A stretch of 64,000 nucleotides of DNA from Maribacter ulvicola (GTDB lineage Bacteria > Bacteroidota > Bacteroidia > Flavobacteriales > Flavobacteriaceae). This document shows, in pieces, positions 7,975 through 16,392 of the stretch. The stretch is taken from NCBI RefSeq assembly GCF_900155985.1, contig NZ_FTMA01000006.1, positions 62,001-126,000 of the forward strand. Reading direction: 5' to 3'. The notes under the pieces are model-generated. The model was not told the DNA's origin and did no database searches. It saw only the letters and a program-made list of their open reading frames with translations. Within the stretch, counting starts at the first letter, position 1; every line of letters starts with the position of its first letter. A program made the position numbers and the translations under genes.

Positions 7975-10065
7975 TTATGCTTCTGCTAATTCTTGTTCTC
8001 TAAACTTTGCAACTGTCTCTAAGAATACTTTGGCATCTTTGATATATGACTGGGCAAATTCTTTTGTTGGTTCGTTCTGATTTAATTGTAGTACCAGTTT
8101 TTCGAATCCGCCTGCAACTTGTATTCTTCCGCCTGTTACAAATTTCTCATCAAAATCCTTAATAATACTGGCATGGGTATTCACCTTAGTGTTCTCTGAG
8201 GTCAACATTGCTTTCGCAGAATTTACCATGGAAGCATATGCGTGATAGATACTTGCAGACCATTTCTCTGCATGGAACATGTCTTGTGCGTTCTGTATTT
8301 TCTCTTCACTCTCAAAAAGAAGGGTTGCAATCAAATCGATAACCACACCCGCACACTCACCTACACCAATTGCTTTCTCATAACGTTCCGTATTTCCCCA
8401 GTCAATGAAATCTTCTGGTGTTAAATCATCTACAGATGAAAGTGGTGTTAGAAAATCGTAGAAATACATTTGCCCTTTTTCAGCGTAGTAATCCGGAAAT
8501 GATAAATCGCCACCATTCGCATCAAAATCATTTAAGATCAAACGCAATGCTTCTGGACCTCTTTTACTGGGCACTTTTACTACTTTATCCGCAAAACGAC
8601 CTTGACCGTTACCATCTGTGCTACCACCTAGCAATACCTGTAATGCCGGCGCAACTAATTTATCTTTTGTACGAACCGACATTCCCTGGAAACCAATATT
8701 TGCCATATTGTGCTGTCCACATGCGTTCATACAACCACTGATTTTTATTACAACATCTTCATTATTGATATAATCAGGATATTCTGTTTTTATTACTCTT
8801 TCTAATTCCTCCGCTATACCTGTACTACTTGCAATACCCAAGTTACAGGTATCTGTACCTGGGCAAGCTGTAATATCTAGCGCTTTGTTGTAACCTGCTT
8901 CCGCAAAACCTAATTTCTTTAATTCCGTATAGAAAAAGGCAACGTTTTCTTCTTTTACAAACGGAATTAATATGTTTTGACGCAATGATAATCTTAATTC
9001 ACCCGCTGCATATTTCTGTACCAAATTCGCTAACAAACGTGCTTTATCCGTATAGAAATCCCCCAGCAACACTTTAATACCCAAAGCCACATAGCCTGGT
9101 TGTTTCTGCGGAACTACATTTGTAGATTTCCACTGCTCAAATTCTATTGAATCTGCTATATCAACTGCAGGAACTTTTAAATCCGATACTTTTGTTTTTG
9201 GATAGTCTTCTGGATCAATAGGAAACGTATCAAAAGGCACAGCCGTTTTCTCAGCAGCCAATAATTCTTTGAATCCGTCCAAACCTAAATCTTTTAACAA
9301 GAATTTCATTCTTGCCTTTGCTCTACTCTTACGTTCACCGTAGCGATCAAAAACACGTATTACGGTTTCCATTAACGGAATAATTTGATCTGCAGGCAAG
9401 AAACTATATAATTCATCTGCATGTCTTGGCTGAGAACCTAATCCGCCACCTAACATCACTTTAAAACCTACTTCTCCATTTTCGATTTTAGCGATAAAAC
9501 CCAAATCGTGCATGTATGATAAACCGGTATCCGCATCACTCGCCGAGAAAGAAACTTTAAACTTACGACCCATTTCTTGAGACACAGGGTTTCTTAAAAA
9601 GTATTGAAACAATGCATGGGCATAAGGCGAAACATCAAAAGGTTCTTCTACATCTATACCGGCAGTTTCACTTGCCGTTACATTTCGTACTGTGTTACCA
9701 CAAGCTTCCCTTAACGTAATATCATCTTTTTCTAATTCTGACCATAACTGGGGAGTCCTATTCAAATCCACATAATGGATCTGAATATCTTGACGTGTAG
9801 TAATATGCAATCTACCTGTAGAATACTCATCGGACACATCGCAAATACGCAGCAATTGCTGAGAAGTCACCTTACCATAAGGCAATTTAATACGGATCAT
9901 TTGAACGCCTTCTTGACGCTGACCGTATACACCACGAGCCAAACGAAGACTTCTAAATTTCTCCTCATCTAATTTGCCGCCATGGAACTCATGAATCTTA
10001 CGTTCCAGTTCTAAAATATCTTTAGCAACTACTTGATTCTCTATTTCTGTTCTAAAACTTTGCAT
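7975..10065 (-). CDS. assimilatory sulfite reductase with C-terminal HEPN domain
   Basis: It reduces sulfite to sulfide with siroheme and a [4Fe-4S] cluster. The body shows the two nitrite/sulfite-reductase repeats, RLHITTRQDIQIH near residue 90 and RLSLRQNILIPF near 362. The four cluster ligands are in ACPGTDTC and SGCMNAC (Cys401, 407, 445 and 449 from the ATG at 10065; a GTG at 10074 would add three residues). About 130 extra C-terminal residues after the reductase core form a helical HEPN-type domain. That domain lacks the RxxxxH ribonuclease motif, so it is unlikely to be a toxin. Homologous fusions are annotated in many Flavobacteriia. The gene follows cysN after a 145-base spacer. Confidence 0.9.
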   Translation of the reverse strand: MQSFRTEIENQVVAKDILELERKIHEFHGGKLDEEKFRSLRLARGVYGQRQEGVQMIRIKLPYGKVTSQQLLRICDVSDEYSTGRLHITTRQDIQIHYVDLNRTPQLWSELEKDDITLREACGNTVRNVTASETAGIDVEEPFDVSPYAHALFQYFLRNPVSQEMGRKFKVSFSASDADTGLSYMHDLGFIAKIENGEVGFKVMLGGGLGSQPRHADELYSFLPADQIIPLMETVIRVFDRYGERKSRAKARMKFLLKDLGLDGFKELLAAEKTAVPFDTFPIDPEDYPKTKVSDLKVPAVDIADSIEFEQWKSTNVVPQKQPGYVALGIKVLLGDFYTDKARLLANLVQKYAAGELRLSLRQNILIPFVKEENVAFFYTELKKLGFAEAGYNKALDITACPGTDTCNLGIASSTGIAEELERVIKTEYPDYINNEDVVIKISGCMNACGQHNMANIGFQGMSVRTKDKLVAPALQVLLGGSTDGNGQGRFADKVVKVPSKRGPEALRLILNDFDANGGDLSFPDYYAEKGQMYFYDFLTPLSSVDDLTPEDFIDWGNTERYEKAIGVGECAGVVIDLIATLLFESEEKIQNAQDMFHAEKWSASIYHAYASMVNSAKAMLTSENTKVNTHASIIKDFDEKFVTGGRIQVAGGFEKLVLQLNQNEPTKEFAQSYIKDAKVFLETVAKFREQELAEA

Positions 10066-10066
10066 A

Positions 10067-10104
10067 ATCCCCACCCGACCTCCACTAAAGGGAGGAGCTT
10101 TTTA
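10067..10104. repeat. C/G-rich palindromic repeat (family III-like) before sulfite reductase
   Basis: AATCCCCACCCGACCTCC followed by ACTAAAGGGAGG and AGCTTTTT lies one base before the sulfite reductase start codon. It resembles the copy in front of metF in position and in its CCCC...AAAGGG layout with a trailing AGCTTTTT. Confidence 0.5.
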
Positions 10105-10136
10105 AAGGTCATTTTTAATTAACATTATTCTATCTA

Positions 10137-10153
10137 CCCTATAGGATATATAG
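10137..10153 (-). promoter_or_regulatory. candidate Rrf2-type operator before sulfite reductase
   Basis: CCCTATAGGATATATAG matches the site CCCTATAGATTTAGTAG at 13560-13576 in 12 of 17 positions. It lies about 70 bases upstream of the sulfite reductase start, in the cysN-sulfite reductase spacer, and may let the Rrf2 protein act on the second half of the operon. Confidence 0.35.
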
Positions 10154-10170
10154 ATTTAAAAGCAACACTT

Positions 10171-10207
10171 AATCCCCAACCTCCCTCTTTTTAGGATGTT
10201 GGGGATT
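10171..10207 (-). promoter_or_regulatory. hairpin directly after cysN
   Basis: AATCCCCAAC and GTTGGGGATT form a 10-bp perfect stem that starts three bases after the cysN stop. No T-run follows on the minus strand, so it is not a standard terminator. It could stabilise the upstream mRNA or be a relic of the family III repeats. Confidence 0.45.
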
Positions 10208-10210
10208 TAT

Positions 10211-11458
10211 TTACTGTATAAAACCAGCCCCTACGGTACTATTTGATTTCGTATCGATCAATATAAAAGAACCGTTTGTTCTATGATTTTTAAACTGATC
10301 AAAGAAAATTGGTTTATTTAAACGGAAACTAACCTGGGCAATATCATTCATACCCAATGCATCTGTTTCTGAATCAATACCTGAATAATCTGGAGCTATC
10401 TTATGATGTACTTGTTCTACCTTTGCCAATACCTTGTTGACTCCGTGTTGTACGATATATTTATTCCCTGCAGCTAACGGCAATGAATCCATCCAAGAGA
10501 TTGTAGCAGTAAATTGCTTATCAACCGTTGGTAAATCATTAGCCTTCACTAACATGTCACCACGACTTAAATTAATTTCATCGTCTAACGTAATCGTAAC
10601 CGAAGAACGTCTTGATGCTGTTTTGTATTTTTTATCGTGGAAATAAATATCCTTTATTTTTGAACGCGTCTGCGATGGAAGCGCTACTACCTCATCACCT
10701 ACACTTAACTCACCGCCGTACACTTTACCAGCAAATCCTCTAAAATCATGATGCTCATCTGTCTTTGGGCGGATAACATATTGCACCGGAAAACGTGGCG
10801 TACCTGCATTGAAAATATCTTTTCTATCCAAAGCCTCAAAATGCTCTAGCAAAGATTGTCCTTTATACCAAGGTGTCTTTTCAGATAAATTTACTACGTT
10901 ATCCCCTTTTAAGGCACTAACCGGAATAAAAGTTATTTTCTGATCTTGATAATCCCTTTTTGCCATCAATGCTTCAAAATCAGCTTTTATAGCATTGTAT
11001 TTTTCCTCGGAATAATCTACCAAGTCCATCTTATTAATAGCCACTACCACATCTTTGATGCGCAATAGATTATTAATAAAAAAGTGTCTGTTTGTTTGCT
11101 CGATTACACCTTTACGTGCATCTATCAATATAATTGCCGCTTGAGATGTAGATGCACCTGTAACCATGTTACGGGTATATTCTACGTGACCCGGGGTATC
11201 TGCTATAATGTAACTTTTCTTTGCCGTAGAAAAATAGATATGAGCCACATCTATGGTAATACCTTGCTCACGCTCTGCTACCAAACCATCTGTTGCCAAA
11301 GAAAAATCTAAATAATCGTATCCCTTTTGCTTACTGGTCTTTTCTATTGCTTCTAACTTATCACTGGTCAAAGATTTTGTATCGTAAAGCATTCTTCCTA
11401 TCAAGGTACTTTTACCATCATCTACACTACCCGCTGTTGCTATTTTTAGTACTTCCAT
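10211..11458 (-). CDS. cysN: sulfate adenylyltransferase subunit 1 (GTPase)
   Basis: The GTPase subunit drives APS formation from ATP and sulfate by CysD. The 415 residues contain G1 AGSVDDGKST, G3 DTPGH and G4 NKMD near residues 8, 87 and 143, followed by elongation-factor-like beta barrels. The length leaves no room for a fused CysC APS-kinase domain. It follows cysD by 102 bases in the same direction. Confidence 0.95.
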   Translation of the reverse strand: MEVLKIATAGSVDDGKSTLIGRMLYDTKSLTSDKLEAIEKTSKQKGYDYLDFSLATDGLVAEREQGITIDVAHIYFSTAKKSYIIADTPGHVEYTRNMVTGASTSQAAIILIDARKGVIEQTNRHFFINNLLRIKDVVVAINKMDLVDYSEEKYNAIKADFEALMAKRDYQDQKITFIPVSALKGDNVVNLSEKTPWYKGQSLLEHFEALDRKDIFNAGTPRFPVQYVIRPKTDEHHDFRGFAGKVYGGELSVGDEVVALPSQTRSKIKDIYFHDKKYKTASRRSSVTITLDDEINLSRGDMLVKANDLPTVDKQFTATISWMDSLPLAAGNKYIVQHGVNKVLAKVEQVHHKIAPDYSGIDSETDALGMNDIAQVSFRLNKPIFFDQFKNHRTNGSFILIDTKSNSTVGAGFIQ

Positions 11459-11560
11459 TTTAAAGCTATTAGCCCTTCGCTATATGCTATTGGCTTTTAA
11501 TATTATTGTTATTGCTAGCGGCTAATCATTTAACTGCCTACTGCGACCGAATACTGTTTT

Positions 11561-12511
11561 CTAGAAGTACCCTTGTTGTTTTCTTTTCTCCATTGCTGCT
11601 TCTGAACGCTTGTCATCTATACGTGCGCCACGCTCTGAAATGGATGAATCCCTAATTTCTTCTACTACTTTGTCAATGGATTCCGCATCTGAAAGTACTG
11701 CTGCCGTACAGGACATATCGCCCACTGTACGAAAACGGACCAATCTTTCTTCTACTACCTCATCTTCTTCCCTAAATACGATACCGTCTTCCGCAGACCA
11801 TATCATACCATCTCTTAAGAACGTCTTACGCTTGTGCGCAAAGTAAATCGACGGAATTTCAATTTGCTCTTCTTTGATATAAGACCACACGTCTAATTCT
11901 GTCCAATTGGATATTGGGAAGACTCTTACATTCTGACCCAATTCTATTTGCCCGTTCAACATATCGAACAACTCTGGGCGCTGGTTACGCTCATCCCATT
12001 GACCGAAATCATCACGAACAGAAAAAATACGTTCTTTAGCACGTGCCTTTTCTTCATCTCTACGTGCACCACCGATACAAGCATCGAACTTAAATTCTTC
12101 GATGGCATCTAATAATGTTGTTGTCTGAAGGCTATTTCTACTGGAATATCTACCTGATTCCTCTTTTACTTTACCTTGATCAATTGAATCTTGCACATTA
12201 CGAACAATGAGTTCCAACCCTAACTCTTCTACCAATCTATCTCTAAATTCGATCGTTTCAGGAAAGTTATGACCTGTATCTATATGCATTAAAGGAAAAG
12301 GAATTTTAGAAGGCCAAAATGCTTTTTGAGCCAACCGAACCAATGTAATTGAATCTTTTCCTCCTGAAAACAAAAGTACCGGCTTCTCAAACTGAGCAGC
12401 AACTTCCCTTATGATATAGATAGCCTCGTTTTCAAGGGCATTTATATGGGCGGTATCTTTTAAAAGTTCTTGAGAAAGTGTTACTTCCAATTCCGTACTT
12501 GTATTACTCAT
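11561..12511 (-). CDS. cysD: sulfate adenylyltransferase subunit 2
   Basis: The catalytic ATP sulfurylase subunit activates sulfate to APS with CysN. The 316 residues contain the PP-loop LLFSGGKDSITL near residue 47, then IDTGHNFPETIEFRD and the C-terminal RARID/KQQGYF end typical of CysD. It follows cysH in the same direction with a 47-base spacer. Confidence 0.95.
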   Translation of the reverse strand: MSNTSTELEVTLSQELLKDTAHINALENEAIYIIREVAAQFEKPVLLFSGGKDSITLVRLAQKAFWPSKIPFPLMHIDTGHNFPETIEFRDRLVEELGLELIVRNVQDSIDQGKVKEESGRYSSRNSLQTTTLLDAIEEFKFDACIGGARRDEEKARAKERIFSVRDDFGQWDERNQRPELFDMLNGQIELGQNVRVFPISNWTELDVWSYIKEEQIEIPSIYFAHKRKTFLRDGMIWSAEDGIVFREEDEVVEERLVRFRTVGDMSCTAAVLSDAESIDKVVEEIRDSSISERGARIDDKRSEAAMEKRKQQGYF

Positions 12512-12558
12512 TCTATATTTCTTAGATAAATTATCTTATTCTTTTCTTCGACCACAGA

Positions 12559-13182
12559 TCAACTATGCAAACCGCATTCTCTGTTCTCCAACACTTTTGT
12601 AGGATCAAAATAGTTATGCTCGTTCGGTAGATTATATTTTTTTAAATAGGCATCTAGCTGTGTATCGTTCCAGTGGTAAAACGGACTCACTTTTAACACA
12701 CCATCTTTGCTTAAGCTTAAGATATCCAAACTATCTCTTAAAGCTGTTTGTCCTTTTCTCAAATTCGTAAACCAAACATCTGGCTTAAAATCTGCCATGG
12801 CTCTTTTAAAAGGTTCCAATTTTACTTGTTCCGTAAACTTAGCATGCCTAGGATCATCTATTTGAGGTATACCCATTATGGCATCTCTATGTGCAGTAGT
12901 TTGTTTTGGAACATATAACTTAATGTTCAAACTCAATCTATCAGTCAACTCTTCTGCATGTTTATAGGTCTTTGGTGTGTTATACCCAGTATCACACCAC
13001 ACTACAGGAATATCTTTTCGCACTCCAGAAACAGCATGTAGAATGGCCACTTCATAAGGTCTGAAATTTGTAGTTACCACCGGAATCTGTGCATGTTTTA
13101 CTGCCCAAGAAATAATTTCTTCTGGAGGAATACCTTTAAACTGAATGTTCAATTTCTGAACTTGTTCTTCTGTCAATGCCAT
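12559..13182 (-). CDS. cysH: phosphoadenylyl/adenylyl-sulfate reductase
   Basis: It reduces activated sulfate to sulfite using thioredoxin. The 207-residue protein has the PAPS-reductase fold motifs VVWCDTGYNTPKTY and the C-terminal catalytic segment RECGLHS with its redox cysteine. It has only two cysteines and lacks the CC...CxxC pairs that hold the [4Fe-4S] cluster of bacterial APS reductases, which points to the PAPS-using type. No APS kinase is present in the operon, so either cysC is elsewhere or this enzyme accepts APS without a cluster. Confidence 0.88.
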   Translation of the reverse strand: MALTEEQVQKLNIQFKGIPPEEIISWAVKHAQIPVVTTNFRPYEVAILHAVSGVRKDIPVVWCDTGYNTPKTYKHAEELTDRLSLNIKLYVPKQTTAHRDAIMGIPQIDDPRHAKFTEQVKLEPFKRAMADFKPDVWFTNLRKGQTALRDSLDILSLSKDGVLKVSPFYHWNDTQLDAYLKKYNLPNEHNYFDPTKVLENRECGLHS

Positions 13183-13196
13183 AATCCTTTTCTTTA

Positions 13197-13460
13197 TTAT
13201 TTACCCCACTTAATTAAATTCCAAAAACGTTCGTGAAAAAAATACAAAATCATTTTTGTTACAAAATCTATAGATGCTATTGAAGCTGCAAGAGACATCT
13301 TACCCGTAAGTAAATATGAAATAACCAAAGTGTCTAACGTACCAATAATTCTCCAGCTAAAAGCTTTTGCTATACTACGTAAGGGTTTCTCTGACGTCTT
13401 ATCCTTTTTATAGGTCGTTTTTGACTCTTTTTTATTTAAAATAAGTTGATCCGCAATCAT
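13197..13460 (-). CDS. DUF2061 membrane protein
   Basis: A small 87-residue protein with a Lys-rich N-terminus and two hydrophobic segments (about 33-50 and 58-73). The core RSIAKAFSWRIIGTLDTLVISYLLTG type start is the DUF2061 signature (RSxxKaxsWRxxGTxdT). Function is unknown. It is the first gene of the cys operon, 14 bases before cysH, and follows the presumed Rrf2 operator region. A role in sulfate or sulfite movement or as a membrane partner of the pathway is only suggested by position. Confidence 0.8.
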   Translation of the reverse strand: MIADQLILNKKESKTTYKKDKTSEKPLRSIAKAFSWRIIGTLDTLVISYLLTGKMSLAASIASIDFVTKMILYFFHERFWNLIKWGK

Positions 13461-13480
13461 CTTTTACTCAATTTTTATTA

Positions 13481-13576
13481 CCCTACTAAATTAATAGAGT
13501 TTTCAAAAATAGTATTATTTTTTTAAGTAGTCGCCCTTATTTTAAATAAATTTCTTTTACCCTATAGATTTAGTAG
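13481..13576 (-). promoter_or_regulatory. cys operon control region: two Rrf2-type operators and a -7 element
   Basis: Two copies of a 17-base motif lie in opposite orientation between the Rrf2 gene and DUF2061. One is CTACTAAATTAATAGAG at 13483-13499 on the plus strand. The other is CTACTAAATCTATAGGG on the minus strand of 13560-13576. They agree at 14 of 17 positions. A perfect -7 element TATTTTTG is on the minus strand at 13504-13511, so the near copy would cover the transcription start and the far copy would lie at about -63 to -79. No -33 TTG is visible at the right distance. Confidence 0.55.
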
Positions 13577-13660
13577 ATTATCAGCAAATAGGTGTTAAAA
13601 ATTAATAATTCGCAATGTATTGATATACCGCAAATTATAAAATAAATGAAATGATGGAAT

Positions 13661-14071
13661 TTATGAGATGATATCCTTTAGTGTATTGTTTCGATATACA
13701 TCTAAAGCGCTATCACGAACTTGAAGCATCAATTTATGAACGGAACAGGTATTTTCATCCGGACAATCATTACAGGTTTCATAAAAATTTAAACTCACAC
13801 AAGGCACCATGGCTATTGGTCCTTCTAGCACCCGCATGACATCGGTCATTGAAATATCTTCTGGTGACTTTATTAAATAATATCCACCACCCTTACCTTT
13901 TTTAGAACCCAAAAAACCTGTTTTTCTTAAACTTAGGAGTATACTTTCTAAAAATTTCTGAGAGATGTTTTCCTTCTCGGCTATTTCTGAAATTTGAACA
14001 GGTTGCTTATCTGGTTGTCCTGCCAAATAGGCAAGTGCTTTTAAACCGTATTTTGTCTTTTTCGAGAGCAT
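13661..14071 (-). CDS. Rrf2 family transcriptional regulator
   Basis: The protein has an N-terminal winged helix (MLSKKTKYGLKALAYLA, IAEKENISQKFLESIL, GFLGSKKGKGGGYYL) and a C-terminal cysteine cluster CVSLNFYETCNDCPDENTC typical of the IscR/CymR/NsrR family, which can hold an Fe-S cluster. I place the start at the ATG before LSKKTKYG; a TTG 48 bases upstream would add a hydrophobic stretch foreign to the family. It sits just upstream of the sulfate-assimilation operon in the same direction, so it probably senses cysteine, sulfide or Fe-S status and controls that operon. This is inference. Confidence 0.88.
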   Translation of the reverse strand: MLSKKTKYGLKALAYLAGQPDKQPVQISEIAEKENISQKFLESILLSLRKTGFLGSKKGKGGGYYLIKSPEDISMTDVMRVLEGPIAMVPCVSLNFYETCNDCPDENTCSVHKLMLQVRDSALDVYRNNTLKDIIS

Positions 14072-14119
14072 GATGCTAAGATAGCCAAATATTAAAATAT
14101 GAATTAAATACTTGATCAA

Positions 14120-14724
14120 ACAATTTAAAGGTTAGTCTTCTCTAGCTATGAAGTTCACCACACTAAATCTTCTTTAAGCGTTATTTTTTCAACAGCTTTT
14201 TATTGTCCCAAACTCCATTGAACAATATACCCTAACTAAAGCTAGTGTTTTAGAAATTATCGGTTTATGAAATTCTATCGCTAAACACTTACAATGGTGA
14301 ACCAAAAACTACTGTTGCCCAAAACCTGATTGTTACGAGCTTGAAAGCAGTGGAAAAAAAATTCGTTATTATTAGCTTTCTCCAAGGGTTTATATACTTA
14401 CCTACCAAGATTCTTATACCATGGTTGAACCACAATCCTTAAAAGAAAAAATAGTTAGGACAGAAGAAGCTGCTGCGGAATTTATAGAAAATGATGTTTA
14501 AGGATTAGAAACCTATCATTTATATGGATTACAAACGAAGACAGCTTCACTATAATCGAATTATAGATTCAAAAATGTGGTATTGATATTGTGCTAAGGA
14601 AAAAGCCGATTTATTTTGTACAACTACAAGCACTCGCGTCACTTATAACCTCCCTTAGGTAGGTAACTACAACTTACATTACTTTAAATACAAAAGCACA
14701 CTAGGTATTTTTATATTTATTATT
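14120..14724. other. 600-base spacer with no intact gene; possible gene remnants
   Basis: Only short open stretches are visible. One plus-strand run of about 32 codons from 14341 ends at a stop near 14440. An overlapping run begins ATG at 14421 (MVEPQSLKEKIVRTEEAAAE) and stops after 26 codons. A third, near 14524, carries RRQLHYNRIIDSK before a stop. They look like eroded coding sequence, but I do not recognise a family. No tRNA or strong hairpin was seen. Confidence 0.4.
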
Positions 14725-15900
14725 TTAATTACCCAAAGCCTGAGCAATATCCGCTACAATATCATCTATATGTTCTAGACCTACTGAAATGCGGACCGTA
14801 CCATCAGATATACCAACATCAGCACGCTCTTCAACACTTAACTTACTATGCGTTGTAGATGCCGGGTGCGTTACTATGGTTCTTGAATCTCCCAAATTGG
14901 CTGAAAGTGACAACAACTTGATAGCGTCAAAAAACGCTCTTCCAGCATTAAGACCACCTTTTACTTCAAAGGCTACCACACAACCCCCTGCTTTCATTTG
15001 TTTTTTGGCAATCTCATACTTTGGGTGCGATTTTAAGAACGGGTATTTCACCCAATTTATATTGTCATGAGCTTCTAAATACTCCGCCAGTTTCAGAGCA
15101 TTTTCACAATGCCTATCTACGCGTATTGCCAATGTCTCCAAACTCTTAGAAAGCACCCATGCATTAAATGGTGATAAAGCCGGTCCCGTAATGCGTGAAA
15201 ACCGATATACCTTATCCATTAGTGCTGCGCTACCCACGGTAATACCTGCCAATACCCTTCCCTGACCATCCATCAATTTTGTACCGGAATGAATCACTAA
15301 ATCTGCACCAAACTTAATAGGCTGTTGTAAATAGGGTGATGCAAAGCAGTTATCAATGACCAAAATCAAATTATTCTTTTTCGCAATCTTACCCAACTCT
15401 TCTAAATCCAGGACATCTACACCAGGATTCGTGGGAGTTTCTGCATATAAAATCTTTGTTTTCGGAGTAATTAATTGCTCTATTTCCTCTAATTCATCTA
15501 TCTTAAAATACGTGTGATCAATATTCCACTTAGGAAAGAAGTTCGTGAACAATGAATGCGTAGATCCAAAAATGCTTCTTGCCGATAATACATGATCACC
15601 ACTATCCAATAATGCCGCCAATGTAGAAAAAACTGCCGCCATACCCGATGCAAATGCAAAACCGCTTTCCGCACCTTCCATTTGACAAACTTTCTCTATA
15701 AACTCAGAAGAATTAGGATTAGAATATCTAGAATAGATATTACGTTCTTTCTCCTCTGCAAAGGACGCACGCATATCTTCCGCATCTTCAAATACAAAAC
15801 TAGAAGTCAAATACAAGGGAACAGAATGCTCCAAGTTCTCACTTCGCTTCAGTTGTGTGCGTATAGCGTTCGTTTCAAATTTATTGTTGTGCTTTTTCAT
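14725..15900 (-). CDS. metZ: O-succinylhomoserine sulfhydrylase-like PLP enzyme
   Basis: A Cys/Met-metabolism PLP enzyme of 391 residues that would make homocysteine from an activated homoserine and sulfide. It has the fold motifs YSRYSNPN near residue 56, FASGMAAVFSTLAALL near 82, AETPTNPGVDVLDL and the PLP-lysine region IHSGTKLMDGQGR near 205. The GQGR form resembles MetZ, while the second homologue metY lies 4 kb upstream. It is the last gene of the metY-metX fusion-GIY-YIG-metZ series. Substrate choice between acetyl- and succinyl-homoserine cannot be settled from sequence, but the neighbouring acyltransferase suggests either activity may overlap. Confidence 0.85.
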   Translation of the reverse strand: MKKHNNKFETNAIRTQLKRSENLEHSVPLYLTSSFVFEDAEDMRASFAEEKERNIYSRYSNPNSSEFIEKVCQMEGAESGFAFASGMAAVFSTLAALLDSGDHVLSARSIFGSTHSLFTNFFPKWNIDHTYFKIDELEEIEQLITPKTKILYAETPTNPGVDVLDLEELGKIAKKNNLILVIDNCFASPYLQQPIKFGADLVIHSGTKLMDGQGRVLAGITVGSAALMDKVYRFSRITGPALSPFNAWVLSKSLETLAIRVDRHCENALKLAEYLEAHDNINWVKYPFLKSHPKYEIAKKQMKAGGCVVAFEVKGGLNAGRAFFDAIKLLSLSANLGDSRTIVTHPASTTHSKLSVEERADVGISDGTVRISVGLEHIDDIVADIAQALGN

Positions 15901-15913
15901 TTCTTTACTTTTT

Positions 15914-16004
15914 GACTTCGGATATGCTCAGCCACCTAATTTCAATTTATTTAACCTTTTGGCTTCGGCTACGCTCAAATACCTTATTTCGGCTACGCAC
16001 TACC
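15914..16004. repeat. TTCGGCTACGCTCAGCCACC repeats (family II), three copies
   Basis: Copies lie at 15914-15936 (GACTTCGGATATGCTCAGCC plus ACC), 15961-15983 (GGCTTCGGCTACGCTCAAAT plus ACC) and 15987-16004 (TTTCGGCTACGCACTACC), all in the same orientation between metZ and the GIY-YIG gene. They form the downstream flank of the GIY-YIG gene. Confidence 0.7.
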
Positions 16005-16064
16005 ATCTATTTTAAACTTACTACATTTTTCATGGAGATAGATAAATTTAGTCGAATTGACATC

Positions 16065-16376
16065 TTACTTTTCTTTAAAATAGCTATAATGTGTTTCGTT
16101 TAAACATTCTCCTAAACTAGGTAACTTCTCTAATTTGCTATTTATTAAGGCTTCTTTCTTTTCTCTTCTCCTACCTTTTATTTGCTTCTCTCTGTAAAAT
16201 GCAGAATTAATTCTTAAATACTCTTCTACATAAACCAACTTCACAGGTAATCTTTTTCTTGTATGATTAGCTACTTTACATTCTTGGTGTTCTACTATTC
16301 TTTTATCTAGGTATTTTGTACTACCCGTATAATAACTTCCGTCTGAACATTCCAAAATATACATGAATTCTGACAT
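16065..16376 (-). CDS. GIY-YIG nuclease family protein
   Basis: A 103-residue single-domain protein from the ATG at 16376; an upstream ATG at 16397 would begin inside a repeat. The N-terminus MYILECSDGSYYTGST is the GIY-YIG core, followed by the catalytic arginine strand DKRIVEHQ and RLPVKLVYVEEY. The later AFYREKQIKGRRREKK segment carries the conserved Glu. The family includes UvrC-type and homing endonucleases; small stand-alone members like this have unknown roles. It is surrounded by family II repeats and inserted between two methionine-pathway genes, so I read it as part of a repeat element and not as a methionine gene. Confidence 0.85.
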   Translation of the reverse strand: MSEFMYILECSDGSYYTGSTKYLDKRIVEHQECKVANHTRKRLPVKLVYVEEYLRINSAFYREKQIKGRRREKKEALINSKLEKLPSLGECLNETHYSYFKEK

Positions 16377-16392
16377 ACAATCATCATTTATC

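Noticed and set aside
10171-10207. Rho-independent terminator ending the cysD-cysN transcript
   Set aside because: The stem is strong but no T-run follows on the minus strand, so I list it only as a hairpin.
16065-16376. Homing endonuclease of an intron or intein
   Set aside because: No intron or intein splits any gene here; the GIY-YIG gene is alone in a spacer with short repeats.
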